From Desulfocapsa sp. (GTDB taxonomy: Bacteria; Desulfobacterota; Desulfobulbia; Desulfobulbales; Desulfocapsaceae), in contig DAOVZA010000047.1 in NCBI GenBank assembly GCA_030635405.1, forward strand, positions 1-9,397: a stretch of DNA of 9,397 nt, written 5' to 3'. Positions 7,347 through 9,397 of the stretch are shown piece after piece (within the stretch, counting starts at the first letter, position 1; each line of letters starts with the position of its first letter). A program made the position numbers and the translations under genes. Below the pieces are notes generated by a model, which did no database searches, was not told the origin of the DNA, and saw only the letters and a list, made by a program, of their open reading frames with translations.

Positions 7347-7429
7347 ACCAACCTCCATTAGTACTCTTAATATTTACCTTTGAAAATACCGAACCTGCCA
7401 GATAAAAATCTGACATTCAATATACCTCA

Positions 7430-7458
7430 GTTTTAAAACAACCAAATTCAAGAATCAA
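7430..7458 (-). promoter_or_regulatory. Weak candidate promoter for qmoABC
   Basis: On the minus strand TTGATT (7453-7458) and TAAAAC (7430-7435) are 17 bases apart, each matching four of six sigma70 consensus bases. The -10 half overlaps a perfect palindrome GTTTTAAAAC (7430-7439), which could equally be a regulator site. A second AT-rich -10-like TATATT lies slightly downstream without a well-spaced -35. The presence of a promoter somewhere in this interval is likely because a strong terminator separates aprA from qmoA; the exact boxes are uncertain. Confidence 0.3.
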
Positions 7459-7546
7459 AGGCTCTTTTTTTTAACATTGTAACTCATCAGAATAAAGGGA
7501 CTAATTGCTTTTCCTTTGCTCAAATCAACCACAAACACTACATAGT

Positions 7547-7584
7547 AAAAATCTCCAAAGATCCGAAGATCTCTGGAGATTTTT
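7547..7584 (-). terminator. Rho-independent terminator downstream of aprA
   Basis: A 17-bp stem with a single A-C mismatch encloses a four-base loop that reads UUCG in the minus-strand transcript. The outer five pairs are A-U, so a U-tract is present in either direction and the element could act bidirectionally. It lies 31 bases after the aprA stop codon. It implies that aprBA transcripts mostly end here and that qmoABC depends on its own promoter or on partial read-through. Confidence 0.9.
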
Positions 7585-7615
7585 ATTCTTACTTATGTCT
7601 TACTACTACCTTGGA

Positions 7616-9397
7616 TTAGATCCAGGGGTCGGTCTCAACGATGTTGATACACTCAACTTTCTCACAAAGCCACTCTTGTGTCTTTGGATCGAAGGTAGAG
7701 TTAACGAAACACTTCCAGTTTTCGTCATCAACGGTTGGGAAGTCAGATCTGTAGTAGAATCCTGGGTAGCGGGATTCTTCACGGAACTGGATGTGACGAA
7801 TATGCATCTCAACACACCAGATACGATGGTAGTTCTCCCAAGCGCGCATGAGCTCATGCAGATCGCCGGCAGCCATTTTCGCAGCATCTTCACGAAGAAG
7901 TTGCAGAAGATCCATGCATATTCCGAGAAGTTTACCAGATGTCATGTAGTATGTCGCAACACCACCACCATACTCATCGGTAGCTTTCATGAGACGCATC
8001 ATGATACCTGCAGGTTTGCAGTAGTTAGGATTCACATTCTCAGCGGTAGATTTACCAACATGTTCTTGATACAATTTAACTGGAGCGTAGATCTCGTCAG
8101 CAAGTTCCTGAGCAGACTGCATAAGCTCTGGTTTGAAATCAGCATTGTCACGACAGAATTTAACCATCTGTTTTGCAACGATACGGCCTTCAGCATGAGC
8201 ACCAGAGGAGAATTTATGACCAGAAGCACCAACACCATCACCAGCAGTGAAGAGTCCGTCAACTGTTGTCATACGATTGTATCCCCATTTGTACTGATGA
8301 GCACGACTGCCATCAACACTAGGAACCCAATCTTCTTCAGGACCTGAACACCAGATACCACAACAACCAGAATGAGAACCAAGAAGGTAAGGTTCGGTTG
8401 GCATGATCTCAGAACCTACTTTCTCAGGCTCAACGTTGGCACCAGCCCAGAGGCCAGCCTGTCCAACAGACATATCAAGGAAATCTTCCCAAGCTTCAGA
8501 CTCAAGGTGTTTCCAGAATTTCTTAAGATCTTTCTCGTTCATTCCAGCTTCTTTACGTTCTTCAAGGAAGGCGTTAAGAGCAACATCAGTAGCCATGTAG
8601 ATTGGTCCACGTCCAGCTTTCAGCTCATTAATCATGAGATGGTTACGAAGACAGGTAGGTGTAACAGCAGAAGCACCATAAGGCATGAACTTCTCGAGCT
8701 CATCCTTAACTGCATCGCTATTTGCATAGAACTCACCAAGACCGTTAGATACCTTAGCTTTGAAAAGAAGGAACCACGCACCAACAGGTCCGTATCCATC
8801 TTTAAAACGAGCTGGGGTGAAACGATTTTCCATCATTGTCATGGTAGCGCCAACCTGACCACACATGGTGTAGGTGGAACCAGCATTCCATACTGGATAC
8901 CATGCACGACCTTTACCTTCACCGGTAGACCGTGGACGGAAAATATTAACAGCACCACCACAAGCTACGAGAGCAGTCTTGCAACGGAAAACGTGTACTT
9001 TATTTTCACGGGTAGAGAAACCAACAGCGCCAGCAATCTGGTTAGCTTTGTTTTTATCAAGAAGCATTTTCACGATAAAAATACGCTCGAGACAATTTTC
9101 TTCACCAAGTGCGGCTTTTGCAGGCTCAGCAACGATACATTTGTAGGACTCACCGTTGATCATGATCTGCCATTTACCGGTACGTACAGGAGTTCCACCT
9201 TCACGCAGGGTAGCAGCGGGCTTTGAACCATCAAGGTTCTCGCCGTCTGCATCTTTTTTCCAAATAGGAAGGCCCCATTCTTCGAAAAGTTTAACGGACT
9301 CATCAACGTGACGACCACAGTCATAGATAAGATCTTCACGAACAACGCCCATCAGGTCATTACGAACCATCTTTACGTAGCTTTCGATTGGATTCTC
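7616..9397 (-). CDS. aprA: Adenylylsulfate (APS) reductase subunit alpha, partial (N-terminus outside window)
   Basis: AprA is the FAD subunit of the cytoplasmic AprBA enzyme that reduces APS to sulfite and AMP in dissimilatory sulfate reduction, or works in reverse during sulfur oxidation or disproportionation. The window holds 593 codons and the stop; the frame stays open to the edge, so the internal Met at 9368-9370 is not the start. About 68 residues, including the first FAD-binding glycines, are missing against a usual length near 660. Substrate-pocket residues defined in Archaeoglobus fulgidus AprA are recognisable: the RAWYPVW stretch (Trp234), FTPAR (Phe261, Arg265) and GAWFLL (Phe277, Leu278) with identical spacing. 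The SHSGCCG His and GLFTAGDGVGASGHKFSSGAHAEG flavin segment are intact. aprB is expected just upstream; qmoA lies downstream across a terminator. It appears functional. Confidence 0.97.
   Translation of the reverse strand, partial: ENPIESYVKMVRNDLMGVVREDLIYDCGRHVDESVKLFEEWGLPIWKKDADGENLDGSKPAATLREGGTPVRTGKWQIMINGESYKCIVAEPAKAALGEENCLERIFIVKMLLDKNKANQIAGAVGFSTRENKVHVFRCKTALVACGGAVNIFRPRSTGEGKGRAWYPVWNAGSTYTMCGQVGATMTMMENRFTPARFKDGYGPVGAWFLLFKAKVSNGLGEFYANSDAVKDELEKFMPYGASAVTPTCLRNHLMINELKAGRGPIYMATDVALNAFLEERKEAGMNEKDLKKFWKHLESEAWEDFLDMSVGQAGLWAGANVEPEKVGSEIMPTEPYLLGSHSGCCGIWCSGPEEDWVPSVDGSRAHQYKWGYNRMTTVDGLFTAGDGVGASGHKFSSGAHAEGRIVAKQMVKFCRDNADFKPELMQSAQELADEIYAPVKLYQEHVGKSTAENVNPNYCKPAGIMMRLMKATDEYGGGVATYYMTSGKLLGICMDLLQLLREDAAKMAAGDLHELMRAWENYHRIWCVEMHIRHIQFREESRYPGFYYRSDFPTVDDENWKCFVNSTFDPKTQEWLCEKVECINIVETDPWI

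Noticed and set aside
7399..7412. A 5-bp hairpin (CAGAT/ATCTG) in the qmoA leader, considered as a riboswitch or attenuator
   Set aside because: The stem is too short and the surrounding sequence too simple to match any riboswitch class I know; it is probably chance in an AT-rich leader.
7505..8347. A plus-strand open frame of 280 codons opposite the 3' part of aprA
   Set aside because: It lies antisense to an unmistakable aprA sequence and begins across the terminator. It has no recognisable domain or good ribosome binding site, and its composition is that of a reverse shadow.
8372..9226. A plus-strand open frame of 284 codons opposite the middle of aprA
   Set aside because: It is again a shadow of aprA codon structure. 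The translated residues show no family signature, and the sense frame has full conservation of catalytic residues.

Overview
The window comes from a sulfur-energy anaerobe of the Desulfobacterota. It carries adenylylsulfate (APS) reductase subunit A followed by the complete quinone-interacting membrane oxidoreductase genes qmoABC, the arrangement typical of Gram-negative sulfate reducers and sulfur disproportionators. Moderate A+T content and the protein sequences suggest a member of the Desulfobulbia/Desulfobulbaceae type. That taxon is an inference and was not tested by phylogeny. Every gene I can support lies on the minus strand, so transcription runs from high to low coordinates.

Region 1 (9397 down to 2434) is the energy-metabolism block. 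The 3' nine-tenths of aprA ends at a strong hairpin terminator. A 200-base intergenic region with a weak candidate promoter follows, then qmoA and qmoB, which nearly abut. A 137-base gap with an imperfect hairpin precedes qmoC, and a second strong terminator closes the block. AprBA interconverts APS and sulfite plus AMP. QmoABC (two HdrA-like flavin/iron-sulfur subunits and a membrane cytochrome b-type subunit) is thought to pass electrons between the menaquinone pool and AprBA. The same set can run in reverse during sulfur oxidation or disproportionation.

Region 2 (2293 down to 1) is the translation block. A good sigma70-type promoter is followed by four tRNA genes (Thr-TGT, Tyr-GTA, Gly-TCC, Thr-GGT), then tuf (EF-Tu), rpsJ (S10) and the start of rplC (L3). 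The tRNA order and anticodons are those of the classical thrU-tyrU-glyT-thrT-tufB locus. The downstream side (rpsJ-rplC) belongs to the S10 operon, which normally follows tufA of the str operon. The single tuf here therefore joins a tufB-type left flank to a tufA-type right flank.

I found no CRISPR array, mobile element, phage gene or toxin system, and no system that looks wholly undescribed. The points most worth a second look are the hybrid tuf junction, the lack of room for an L4-type leader before rpsJ, a C-A mismatch in the T stem of tRNA-Thr(TGT), and the structured gap before qmoC.
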